Below, piece by piece: positions 1 to 5,619 of a DNA stretch of 8,134 nt. A program made the position numbers and the translations under genes. This stretch comes from JAJFTV01 sp036825755 (lineage in GTDB: Bacteria; Chloroflexota; Anaerolineae; Anaerolineales; Anaerolineaceae), in contig DAISXR010000137.1 of assembly GCA_036825755.1 (NCBI GenBank), positions 1 to 8,134 on the forward strand, read 5' to 3'. Position 1 is the stretch's first letter. Each line of letters starts with the position of its first letter. The notes under the pieces were generated by a model. It did not search any database. It was not told where the DNA came from and saw only the letters and a list, made by a program, of their open reading frames with translations.

Positions 1-7
1 ATAGTAA

Positions 8-53
8 AACTGCACCCTTTCTGTTGGTGGTGTCCAACTTTTGGGGTGCAGTT
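8..53. repeat. Palindromic element: fused IS3-like terminal repeats or terminator
   Basis: Two copies of ACTGCACCC-N5-GTTGG face each other, one at 9-27 on the plus strand and one at 52-34 on the minus strand, with only six bases (28-33) between them. The outer arms AACTGCACCC (8-17) and GGGTGCAGTT (44-53) are perfect complements and GTTGG/CCAAC (23-27/34-38) forms an inner stem. From memory, the minus-strand copy, starting TGAACTGCACCCC then AAAAGTTGGAC, resembles terminal inverted repeats of IS3-family (IS150-group) elements, which begin with TG. The tips point outward, so this would be an internally deleted element, not a circle junction. Read on the minus strand the hairpin is followed by TTTT, so it could also act as a terminator for the methyltransferase remnant upstream of it. 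Both readings may be true. Confidence 0.5.
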
Positions 54-79
54 CATTTATTGGAGGCCGCCCTCTTTTT

Positions 80-305
80 TCAGGCTCGAACGGCGTCTAC
101 TTCAAGGTATTCGTAATCGTAACAGCCGACCCCATTACTGGATTGGTTATGTTGAGCCCATAACTGTTCCAGGTCGTGATGGAAAGCGGCCTGCCATCCA
201 GGTGGCTTTAAGCCGTGCCTTCAGCGTTTCCATCTCGGGTGTCAATCCGCCCAGGCTTTTCTCCGTGAGACGGTTATTTTCTAAAGCAGAATTTTTTGTA
301 ATCAT
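80..305 (-). pseudogene. Class I SAM-dependent methyltransferase, internally deleted remnant
   Basis: The reading frame starts at ATG 305 behind a good ribosome binding site (AGAAAGGAAA). Residues 18-39 give LGGLTPEMETLKARLKATW followed by MAG, which is the usual N-terminus of a family of about 270-residue UbiE/type 11-like methyltransferases. After about residue 39 the similarity stops, and this frame ends at TAA 147-149. In another frame, from about position 187, the sequence gives AFHHDLEQLWAQHNQ and later YEYLEVDAVRA, ending at TGA 80-82. This matches the usual C-terminus of the same family (DLEALW..HN...EYLEV.AT.A). The head and tail are therefore joined out of frame near 185-190, with the whole SAM-binding fold (roughly 190-200 codons) missing. 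No active enzyme can be made. The gene faces the HxlR regulator, a common pairing in which the regulator controls its divergent neighbour. Family identification is from memory of conserved ends. Confidence 0.8.
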
Positions 306-328
306 TTTGTGTTTCCTTTCTGTTGATC

Positions 329-357
329 AGTATAGAAACTCCTCCTGCACTCATCCA
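329..357 (-). promoter_or_regulatory. Promoter of the methyltransferase remnant
   Basis: On the minus strand, TGGATG (357-352), a 17-base spacer and TATACT (334-329) form a plausible sigma-70 promoter ending 23 bases before the ATG at 305. The -10 matches consensus at five of six positions; the -35 is weak. It closely mirrors the promoter of the divergent regulator. The control region thus survives although the gene it serves is broken. Confidence 0.5.
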
Positions 358-372
358 GTTCAAAAAATGAAG

Positions 373-401
373 TGGATAAAAAATATCCGCATTGTTATAC
401 T
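373..401 (+). promoter_or_regulatory. Promoter of the HxlR regulator gene (probably leaderless)
   Basis: TGGATA (373-378), a 17-base spacer and TATACT (396-401) lie directly before the ATG at 408. Transcription would start at about 407-409, giving a leaderless mRNA; this fits the lack of any Shine-Dalgarno sequence before this ATG. A short dyad, GGATA-AAAAA-TATCC (374-388), sits between the boxes and overlaps the -35, where a repressor could bind. Confidence 0.5.
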
Positions 402-407
402 GACTGT

Positions 408-1100
408 ATGACCAAATACGGACAATACTGCCCGGTTGCCAGGGCAGCGGAGATCTTAGGTGACAGGTGGACTCTGCTGATTGTGCGTGACCTGATCTAT
501 GGGGCGCGGCATTTTAATGCGCTGGAACGGGGGTTGCCGGGTATCCCGACTGCGGTGCTGGCCAATCGGCTGAAAAGGCTACAGCAGGCGGGAATTCTCG
601 AACGGGAGCAAGACGCTGGAAGCCAAAAAGTCAGCTACTCGCTCACGCCGGCAGGTGAGGCGCTCATACCGGTGATGGATGCGATTTCCGAATGGAGCGC
701 GAAGTGGGTGTTGGGCGAGCCGGAAGAAACCGAACTCGATCCGGTTCTGCTGTTGTGGTGGATGCATTCCCGCGTGTATCGTGAGCGATTTCCAAAACAA
801 CGCGTGGTCATTGAATTCGATTTTTGGGAAACCCGCCCGGCTCGTTTTTGGCTGGTCTTAACTGTTGAGAATGTGTCGGTGTGCCAGATTTATCCGGGCT
901 ATGAAGTAGATGTTCTGGTTACCGCAGAGCTGAAGAGTTTCTATCAGGTGTGGCTGGGGCGGGTTGAATTTTTGGATGCAATACACAGTGGGAAAGTGGA
1001 ACTGGATGCCATACCGACTTATATCCGTGATTTTCCAAACTGGTTTATGCTCAGCCCATTTGCCGGCTCCATACAGGCAGTGGCTCGATCATCAAAATGA
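408..1100 (+). CDS. HxlR-family transcriptional regulator with C-terminal SCP2-like domain
   Basis: This 230-residue protein is a predicted cytoplasmic DNA-binding regulator. Residues 1-100 form an HxlR winged helix-turn-helix, with YGQYCPVARAAEILGDRWT (4-22), a recognition region around 44-58 (LPGIPTAVLANRLKRL) and a wing near 71-82. Cys8 sits where thiol-sensing HxlR members (YodB, HypR) carry their redox cysteine, so redox sensing is possible but unproven. Residues about 110-225 form a second domain. Its pattern (VDVLVTAELKSFYQVWLGR, then a GKVELD stretch) resembles the SCP2 sterol-carrier fold found behind HTH domains in some regulators, suggesting a hydrophobic ligand. The ATG at 408 was chosen because family members start MTKYGQYCPVA-like; an in-frame GTG at 372 would add 12 residues without homology. 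It faces a dead methyltransferase gene, its likely former target. Confidence 0.88.
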   Translation: MTKYGQYCPVARAAEILGDRWTLLIVRDLIYGARHFNALERGLPGIPTAVLANRLKRLQQAGILEREQDAGSQKVSYSLTPAGEALIPVMDAISEWSAKWVLGEPEETELDPVLLLWWMHSRVYRERFPKQRVVIEFDFWETRPARFWLVLTVENVSVCQIYPGYEVDVLVTAELKSFYQVWLGRVEFLDAIHSGKVELDAIPTYIRDFPNWFMLSPFAGSIQAVARSSK

Positions 1101-1246
1101 GGATGTGGACCAGGGCAGAGGTAAGGAGAGAAGTTCACGCCGCTGGAACAATATGCAGTCAGAAAGAGAGAATCGGTTCGGGGTGCGGCGCTTGATCCGC
1201 CCTGGGGTCTTGTTAGGCCTCACCTTTTTCTATACAAGTGAAACTG
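1101..1246. other. Intergenic stretch without recognised gene
   Basis: Between the regulator stop and its terminator I see no recognisable coding sequence in any frame. A small GC-rich dyad (GCGG...CCGC around 1186-1202) lacks a following T-run. Together with 1280-1374, which is also featureless to me, and the flanking terminator and promoter, it makes up a 352-base gap between genes. Confidence 0.5.
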
Positions 1247-1278
1247 AACTCCCCGTCATGACGCATGGGGAGCTTTTT
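1247..1278 (+). terminator. Rho-independent terminator after the HxlR gene
   Basis: CTCCCC (1249-1254) and GGGGAG (1267-1272) form a GC-rich stem around a 12-base loop that itself contains the short palindrome CGTCATGACG. The stem is followed at once by C and TTTTT (1274-1278). It lies about 150 bases after the regulator stop codon and insulates it from the next promoter. Confidence 0.8.
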
Positions 1279-1374
1279 ATCCTGTGGTCTGAATCAAGCG
1301 TATTTTCAGGTGCGAAGCGACCGGTACCTTTCCCTGTGGTTGATGATTAAACAACAGAAAACAGGAATTAACTA

Positions 1375-1403
1375 TTGTTATTAAAAAATTCGTAGAATAC
1401 AAT
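1375..1403 (+). promoter_or_regulatory. Sigma-70 promoter of the CPBP-TMEM175 unit
   Basis: TTGTTA (1375-1380), a 17-base spacer and TACAAT (1398-1403) match the sigma-70 consensus at four and five of six positions. The surrounding sequence is markedly AT-rich. Transcription would start near 1410, giving a leader of about 40 bases with the ribosome binding site AAAGGA at 1436-1441. Confidence 0.65.
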
Positions 1404-1452
1404 TTAGATGATATTTATCTATATACATTAATTATAAAGGAATGTACATAAA

Positions 1453-2265
1453 ATGAAACGCTATGCACTGATAATTTTCTTTGTTTTAGCTTTTGCGCTT
1501 CCCTGGCTGATCTGGGGAACAACCATTGCCGAATCGCGTGGATTACTCTCTTTCCATATCCCGCAATCTCTTGCGTTTTGGATCGGGTTGAACCTGGCGA
1601 CGTATATCACCGCTGCGTTGACAGGCGGTTGGGCCGCTGTAAAAGAGTTGCTCACCCGTCTGGTTCGCTGGCGTGAGAAGCCTGTCTGGTATGTCACGGC
1701 CCTGGGTATCACCGCGCTGCTCAGTCTGGTATCGATTGGCATTCACCTGGGATTGGGCGGTACACACCAGGTGGGCATTCTTTTGCCACTATCCAACCTG
1801 GTGCCATCACTTTTGTTTCAAATATTCTTTTTCATTCTCACCGAAGAGACTGCCTGGCGAGGATTTGCGTTACCGCGCCTTCAATCGAAATATAGCGCTC
1901 TAAACGCCAGCCTGATTTTGGGCGTCCTGTGGGGATTCTGGCATTTACCCTTGTGGTTTATTCGAGGCTCATTCCAGTCCACCTTGCCTTTTATCGGTTT
2001 CGTGCTGGCGGCTGTTTCCATGAGCATTATCACTACCTGGGTCTTCAATCATACCCATGGGAGTGTGTTGTTGGCTGGCATTCTGCATGCGGCTACCGAT
2101 GTTACCATCGCTTATACCAATGTCTTATCAGGGGATCTGCGCTTGTTCTGGATTTTCGTTGGCATCCAGTTTGCCTTTGCACTCCTTGTTGTGATCACCC
2201 AGGAGCCAAAATATTTTTCGAAAAACAATGATCTCAGCGGGACAGTGGTGCCCATCCGTTCCTGA
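1453..2265 (+). CDS. CPBP family intramembrane glutamic endopeptidase
   Basis: A 270-residue multi-pass membrane protein of the CPBP (CAAX protease and bacteriocin-processing, 'Abi') family. These are glutamate-dependent intramembrane proteases related to eukaryotic Rce1; bacterial members serve in bacteriocin immunity, peptide processing or regulation, and the substrate here is unknown. Motif 1 is complete: EETAWRG with Glu131, Glu132 and Arg136. Motif 2 is LWGFWHLP with His164; Trp160 replaces the usual Phe of FxxxH. Motif 3 is GILHAATD with His212 and Asp216. About eight hydrophobic segments are visible, the first at residues 4-22. Length is normal and the active-site set looks intact. The ATG at 1453 has AAAGGA 11-12 bases upstream and its own promoter. 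The next gene starts 44 bases downstream on the same strand with no terminator between, so the two are probably cotranscribed. Confidence 0.88.
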   Translation: MKRYALIIFFVLAFALPWLIWGTTIAESRGLLSFHIPQSLAFWIGLNLATYITAALTGGWAAVKELLTRLVRWREKPVWYVTALGITALLSLVSIGIHLGLGGTHQVGILLPLSNLVPSLLFQIFFFILTEETAWRGFALPRLQSKYSALNASLILGVLWGFWHLPLWFIRGSFQSTLPFIGFVLAAVSMSIITTWVFNHTHGSVLLAGILHAATDVTIAYTNVLSGDLRLFWIFVGIQFAFALLVVITQEPKYFSKNNDLSGTVVPIRS

Positions 2266-2309
2266 CGAAACTGCCTCGCCACGCCTATTCGGAAAACTGG
2301 TATAAGCTT

Positions 2310-2930
2310 ATGACAAATGAAACAGTCGGCTTTTCGATTGAGAAAATCAATCCGGATTATCCCGGCCTGGAACGGATCATCTTTTTCAGCGATGCCGTCT
2401 TCGCCATTGCCATCACTTTGCTTGCATTGGATATTCGTATCCCGAGCACGGAAACCTCGCTGACCGAAAACGGGTTGATTCAGACGCTCTTTTCCATATG
2501 GCCCAGGTATCTTGGTTATGCGATCGGGTTCATGACGATTGGTATTTTGTGGATGGGTCATCATCGTAAATTTCGTTTGATCCAACGCTATGACCGCAAT
2601 TTGATGTGGTTCAATTTGTTTTTCCTCATGTTCGTTGCCTTCATACCTTTCTCCACATCCATCATCAGCGAATTTGGTAATCGAACTTCTACGGTTTTCT
2701 ATGCAATCATCGTATCTTTGGCCAGCATCACCTCCATGATTCTCTGGCGGTATGCCTCACACAACGGTCGATTGACCACCTTAGATTTGGACGCGGGCCA
2801 GATCCGTCGCGAAACACAGACATCCATAGCTGTTTTGGGGATTTTTGTACTTTCGATAGGACTGGCCTTCGTCAATGCTGATTTGGCGAAATTTTCGTGG
2901 ATATTGCTGGCCTTTACGGTCCGAAGATGA
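2310..2930 (+). CDS. TMEM175 (DUF1211) family potassium channel-like protein
   Basis: A 206-residue six-helix membrane protein. The first helix carries the family hallmark FSDAVFAIAITLL (26-38), preceded by Arg22; in studied TMEM175 channels this helix lines the potassium pore. Other family features are WMGHHRKF (81-88), LMWFNLFFLMFVAFIPFST (98-116) and a last hydrophobic stretch around 172-202. Length matches single-repeat bacterial members, which assemble as tetramers. Function is inferred from the family: a potassium leak channel in the cytoplasmic membrane. The ATG at 2310 has no good Shine-Dalgarno sequence (only GGAAAA 13 bases upstream), so translation may depend on coupling to, or on the same mRNA as, the CPBP gene. 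The C-terminus (AFTVRR) ends right after the last helix, short but within the family range. Confidence 0.88.
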   Translation: MTNETVGFSIEKINPDYPGLERIIFFSDAVFAIAITLLALDIRIPSTETSLTENGLIQTLFSIWPRYLGYAIGFMTIGILWMGHHRKFRLIQRYDRNLMWFNLFFLMFVAFIPFSTSIISEFGNRTSTVFYAIIVSLASITSMILWRYASHNGRLTTLDLDAGQIRRETQTSIAVLGIFVLSIGLAFVNADLAKFSWILLAFTVRR

Positions 2931-3017
2931 GCCTGCTGGAGGTAAACATCACAGGTTGAGGTCACCGAACAACAATACGGCAGGCTTTACATTGTCATCA
3001 ACCCATCACCGGAGCTG

Positions 3018-3692
3018 TCATACCGGAAGTGTATCTTCGGGTTGAGGATTTGTGGTTGGCTGTGCCCAATAATATGCCAGCAGGACAAGGCCGCCAACGG
3101 GCACCAGTAGATAGAACAGCAACCATGGGCTCTTGCCGCAATCATTCAGGCGGCGCGTTCCTGCTGCCAACAGGGGGAGCAGGGTAGCGATCAGAAAAAT
3201 ATTAACTATAGTCTGACTCAGGTAAGCGAATGCCGAGGAAACCAGTGTGATGAAGAGCGTAAACCACCAAAACTCTGACCGCGACGCCCGTCCATTGAAC
3301 TCCGCGTACTTTCTGAGACAAACAACAATCGATTCGAAAAAGGTCATAGGATTCTTCCTCTTTTGGGCGATTGACTCTGAAAATTGATTGATCTTGAACG
3401 ACTTTCTAATTCTGGAGACGGCCTTTCGTAAATTAGTAGACCATTGCGATAAACTTGATCCATCCCCATTTTCATCAATTTCAGCATTGCCTTCAACTAC
3501 GGAATCCCTGAGTTTTACAATTAATTCTGTTCTGGAGCTTACCTGAACCTTTGAATAGATGTTTTTTAAATGGAATTCAACTGTGTTTTCGGTTATATGA
3601 AGGGCGAGAGCAATTTGCTTATTGCTTTTACCTTGCAGCAGAAGGTCTACAACTTCCCTTTCACGGTTGCTTAACCCTTGAAATTGATCCAT
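3018..3692 (-). CDS. LuxR-type HTH protein fused to a DUF805 membrane domain
   Basis: A 224-residue protein with two parts. Residues 5-62 are a LuxR/GerE helix-turn-helix: LSNREREVVDLLLQGKSNKQ, then IALALHITENTVEFHLKNIY. Residues 116-210 are a DUF805 domain with the signature FNGRASRSEFWWF (132-144), several hydrophobic helices and RRLNDCGKSPW (180-190). A polar linker (65-115) separates them. There is no receiver or ligand-binding domain in front of the HTH, so the product would be a membrane-anchored DNA-binding protein. DUF805 has no settled function. The ATG at 3692 has AAGGAA about 12 bases upstream. A second in-frame ATG (3347, residue 116) with AGAGGAA 7 bases upstream lies exactly at the start of DUF805, so a free DUF805 protein could also be made. 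The gene is convergent with the TMEM175 gene and divergent from the ClbS-like gene. Confidence 0.85.
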   Translation of the reverse strand: MDQFQGLSNREREVVDLLLQGKSNKQIALALHITENTVEFHLKNIYSKVQVSSRTELIVKLRDSVVEGNAEIDENGDGSSLSQWSTNLRKAVSRIRKSFKINQFSESIAQKRKNPMTFFESIVVCLRKYAEFNGRASRSEFWWFTLFITLVSSAFAYLSQTIVNIFLIATLLPLLAAGTRRLNDCGKSPWLLFYLLVPVGGLVLLAYYWAQPTTNPQPEDTLPV

Positions 3693-3757
3693 TGTGCGAT
3701 TATGTTCCTTCGATATGACCTGATGATATTTCCTTATACCTTAAAATGATACGATAA

Positions 3758-3763
3758 ATTATA
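3758..3763 (-). promoter_or_regulatory. Candidate -10 box for the LuxR-DUF805 gene
   Basis: A perfect TATAAT lies on the minus strand (3763-3758), about 65 bases before the ATG at 3692. No good -35 hexamer is found at 16-18 bases, so an activator or another sigma factor may be involved. Confidence 0.35.
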
Positions 3764-3791
3764 CCCATTTACACATAAATATCTTCATGCG

Positions 3792-3801
3792 ATGATATCA
3801 T
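3792..3801. promoter_or_regulatory. Palindrome ATGATATCAT, candidate operator
   Basis: A perfect ten-base palindrome in the AT-rich divergent region, where the -35 of the LuxR-DUF805 promoter would be expected. A second perfect palindrome, ATCAATTGAT, follows at 3822-3831 and overlaps a plus-strand TATAAT (3818-3823). Such sites suit a dimeric regulator, but short AT-rich palindromes also arise by chance. Confidence 0.3.
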
Positions 3802-3855
3802 GTAATTTATTGGCGTTTATAATCAATTGATCAGTTCTGTTTGGTGACGTTTTGT

Positions 3856-3893
3856 GATCAGGAAATCGAATACACCTGATCGGTATTTTTTTT
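3856..3893 (+). terminator. Hairpin plus T8 run upstream of the ClbS-like gene (possible attenuator)
   Basis: GATCAGG (3856-3862) and CCTGATC (3875-3881) form a seven-base stem around a 12-base loop, followed after four bases by eight Ts (3886-3893). On the plus strand this looks like a weak intrinsic terminator, yet no plus-strand gene ends here. It lies about 95 bases ahead of the ClbS-like start and just after a TATAAT (3818-3823), so it could end a short leader transcript or attenuate the gene. Confidence 0.35.
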
Positions 3894-3987
3894 GCGAGGA
3901 TGATTTTGACTGAATGGCGTACAGGAATCTGTGAGACTGTCGTCAGCCAGGATGAGTATAAAAATGTTGTTGGAAGAAAGATATACA

Positions 3988-4506
3988 ATGGCAAAACAAA
4001 CCAGCAAGGATCAACTGTTGAAAGACATCCATACCGAACACAGGCGGTTGGAGAAAAAACTGTTCATTCTCAGCGCAGAAGAAATGATACAGCCGGGGAT
4101 TACGGGAGTATGGTCAGTAAAAGATATTCTCGCGCATCTGGAAGCCTGGGAAAAACTTCTCCTGGAGTGGTATCACGCCGGGATGGAAGGCCGCTCGCCC
4201 TCCGTTACGCCAGTGGGAATGTCTAAGAAATCTATGGATATCCTGAATCAACAAATTTACGAGGCGAATCAATGGCGCAGCCTGGATGACATCCTCGCTG
4301 AATTTCACGCTTCCTATCAGGAAATTGTGAGCGTCATTGAAATGATACCGGAAGGGGATATGTTTGCGATGGGGCTATTCCACTGGACCGGTAAGCTGGT
4401 GTTGGCCGACTATATCGCCGGCAACACCTGTAACCACTATGCCTGGGCAAGATCGCAGATCAGAAGACAAACAAAACATGAGGTCGTCAAAGGTGTTATT
4501 GATTAA
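3988..4506 (+). CDS. ClbS/DfsB family four-helix bundle protein
   Basis: A 172-residue soluble protein of the ClbS/DfsB family (DUF1706) in the DinB superfamily. Family features are a MAKQTSKDQLL start, GVWSVKDILAHLEAWEKLLL (40-59), LNQQIYEANQWRSLDDILAEF (86-106) and FHWTGKLVLADYIAGNTCNH (131-150). His50, Trp54, His150 and Trp153 sit in the conserved segments. ClbS itself opens the cyclopropane warhead of the genotoxin colibactin and protects its producer. Most family members lie outside toxin clusters and have unknown substrates, as here, where no polyketide or peptide synthetase genes are seen. The frame is open back to 3931, but homology begins at ATG 3988, which has a purine-rich GGAAGAAAG shortly upstream. 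It converges on the GntR gene. Confidence 0.85.
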   Translation: MAKQTSKDQLLKDIHTEHRRLEKKLFILSAEEMIQPGITGVWSVKDILAHLEAWEKLLLEWYHAGMEGRSPSVTPVGMSKKSMDILNQQIYEANQWRSLDDILAEFHASYQEIVSVIEMIPEGDMFAMGLFHWTGKLVLADYIAGNTCNHYAWARSQIRRQTKHEVVKGVID

Positions 4507-4578
4507 CAGTCATGGAGAGGGGAGTGTTGTTTGATCTGATCTTCTTGCCAGAGATGAATATCTTCACATCAATAAAAA

Positions 4579-4953
4579 TCAATTCTTCTCATAATCTTTC
4601 CTGAGCATGGCGATGATCTCTTCGAGAGAAATGCCGAGGGTTTTGTAATACTCCATGTCTTTGGCCAGTTTTTCCCCAGCCAACTGGCTGCGCTTGGCAT
4701 CCAGGACGTGGGGCTGAAGGGGAGAGACAAAACAACCTTTGCCGGCCATGGTGTAAATCAGGCCGGCATGTTCCAGTTCCTCCCAGGCGCGTTTGACCGT
4801 GATCACGCTGATGCGCAGCTCTTTGGCAACCGTGCGGATGGGCGGCAGGCAGGTGTCACTGGGCAGCAGACCTTTGATGATCTGTGCGCTGATCTGTTCA
4901 AAGATCTGCTGATAGATCGGAACCCCTGAGATATTGGAAAGGACAATATCCAT
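4579..4953 (-). CDS. GntR-family transcriptional regulator, YtrA subfamily
   Basis: A 124-residue repressor-type protein. Residues 10-78 form the GntR winged helix (VPIYQQIFEQISAQIIKG, LPPIRTVAKELRISVITVKR, then the wing AGKGCFVSP at 70-78). The remaining 45 residues are a short helical tail (LGISLEEIIAMLRKDY). That is far shorter than the ligand domains of FadR or HutC types and is typical of the YtrA subfamily, whose members control ABC transporter operons. It is the last gene of the operon, starting six bases after the permease stop, with no strong ribosome binding site, which suggests translational coupling. Its probable binding site is the palindrome at 6360-6380 in the operon promoter, giving negative autoregulation. 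The inducer is unknown; YtrA regulators often respond to cell-wall stress. Confidence 0.9.
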   Translation of the reverse strand: MDIVLSNISGVPIYQQIFEQISAQIIKGLLPSDTCLPPIRTVAKELRISVITVKRAWEELEHAGLIYTMAGKGCFVSPLQPHVLDAKRSQLAGEKLAKDMEYYKTLGISLEEIIAMLRKDYEKN

Positions 4954-4959
4954 GCGGTT

Positions 4960-5616
4960 TTACAGATCCACTTTTTCAAAATTGGCCGCGGATTTACGAT
5001 AGGTCAGCAAGAGACCCACCGCAAAGATCAGTATGCCCGTGATCAGAATGGGAAGTTGAACCATTGCCATCGCCGGATCGGTGGTGTCCAGACGGGTTTT
5101 GAGGTAAGGAATCATCTGTACAGCAATCTCAGCAGCGACAACATAAATCGTCACGGCGATGCTGGCGAAAACCAGGGGAAGCCCCACTTTGACAGCAGTC
5201 TTGTAGTACATGGGAAGATAAATGGCATTGAAGAGCGCATACATGATCAGCACCAGCCCAAAGAAGGCCATGTTGGCTTCAATCCCGGCCATATTTCCGG
5301 CAGGGTTGGGGTTGATGCGGACGCCGATGATGGCAAAGGGAATGCCGATGGCGAGCTGCAGCAGCTCGATGATAGCAACGGTGACCACACGGGACTTCAC
5401 CACATCGCTTTTTCGAACCGGCAGGGAGGCGGTGAACAGGATATCCTTGTTTTCCCGGCCGGACAGGAAAATGAAGAAGATCCCCAGGCAGGTGTACACA
5501 AATGCCACGTAATAGGGGTAAGACGGGATCATCAGCATCGCGCCGATTGCCATAAACAGGTAGGTGGTGGGGTGCAATGCCAGTTTAATTTCTTTATAAA
5601 GAAGAGCTTTCATCAT
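4960..5616 (-). CDS. ABC-2 type transporter permease
   Basis: A 218-residue membrane protein with six hydrophobic segments at about 17-33, 36-52, 78-98, 116-136, 146-168 and 186-205. The stretch GRENKDILFTASLPVRKSDV (53-72) is typical of small ABC-2 permeases that sit in GntR/YtrA operons; it lies in the first cytoplasmic loop and probably contacts the ATPase. The protein would pair with the ATPase encoded just upstream, likely as a dimer, to form an exporter. The substrate cannot be told; antibiotic or lipid export is usual for the type. ATG 5616 has AGGAG placed inside the last codons of the ATPase gene, whose stop is only three bases away; a second ATG follows directly at 5613. Confidence 0.88.
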   Translation of the reverse strand: MMKALLYKEIKLALHPTTYLFMAIGAMLMIPSYPYYVAFVYTCLGIFFIFLSGRENKDILFTASLPVRKSDVVKSRVVTVAIIELLQLAIGIPFAIIGVRINPNPAGNMAGIEANMAFFGLVLIMYALFNAIYLPMYYKTAVKVGLPLVFASIAVTIYVVAAEIAVQMIPYLKTRLDTTDPAMAMVQLPILITGILIFAVGLLLTYRKSAANFEKVDL

Positions 5617-5619
5617 TGT

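Noticed and set aside
323..331. TTGATCAGT repeated at 323-331 and near 3827-3835
   Set aside because: A single nine-base match in 8 kb, built on a common GATC palindrome, can arise by chance and sits in unlike contexts.
46..411. 121-codon plus-strand open frame across the left region
   Set aside because: It runs antisense through the methyltransferase remnant and its promoter, has no ribosome binding site, and resembles no family.
964..1350. 128-codon plus-strand open frame after the HxlR gene
   Set aside because: It begins inside the regulator in another frame, runs through the terminator hairpin, and the part after the regulator has no recognisable domain.
2931..3017. Possible terminator between the convergent TMEM175 and LuxR-DUF805 genes
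   Set aside because: Only a four-base CCGG/CCGG stem without a T-run is visible; not enough to call.
3900..4226. 108-codon open frame overlapping the start of the ClbS-like gene
   Set aside because: It lies in a different frame from the well-supported family gene, and the purine-rich stretch before its ATG is too close to act as a ribosome binding site.
3988..4506. Colibactin-like toxin cluster suggested by a ClbS-family gene
   Set aside because: No polyketide synthase, peptide synthetase or export gene is present, and most family members occur outside such clusters.
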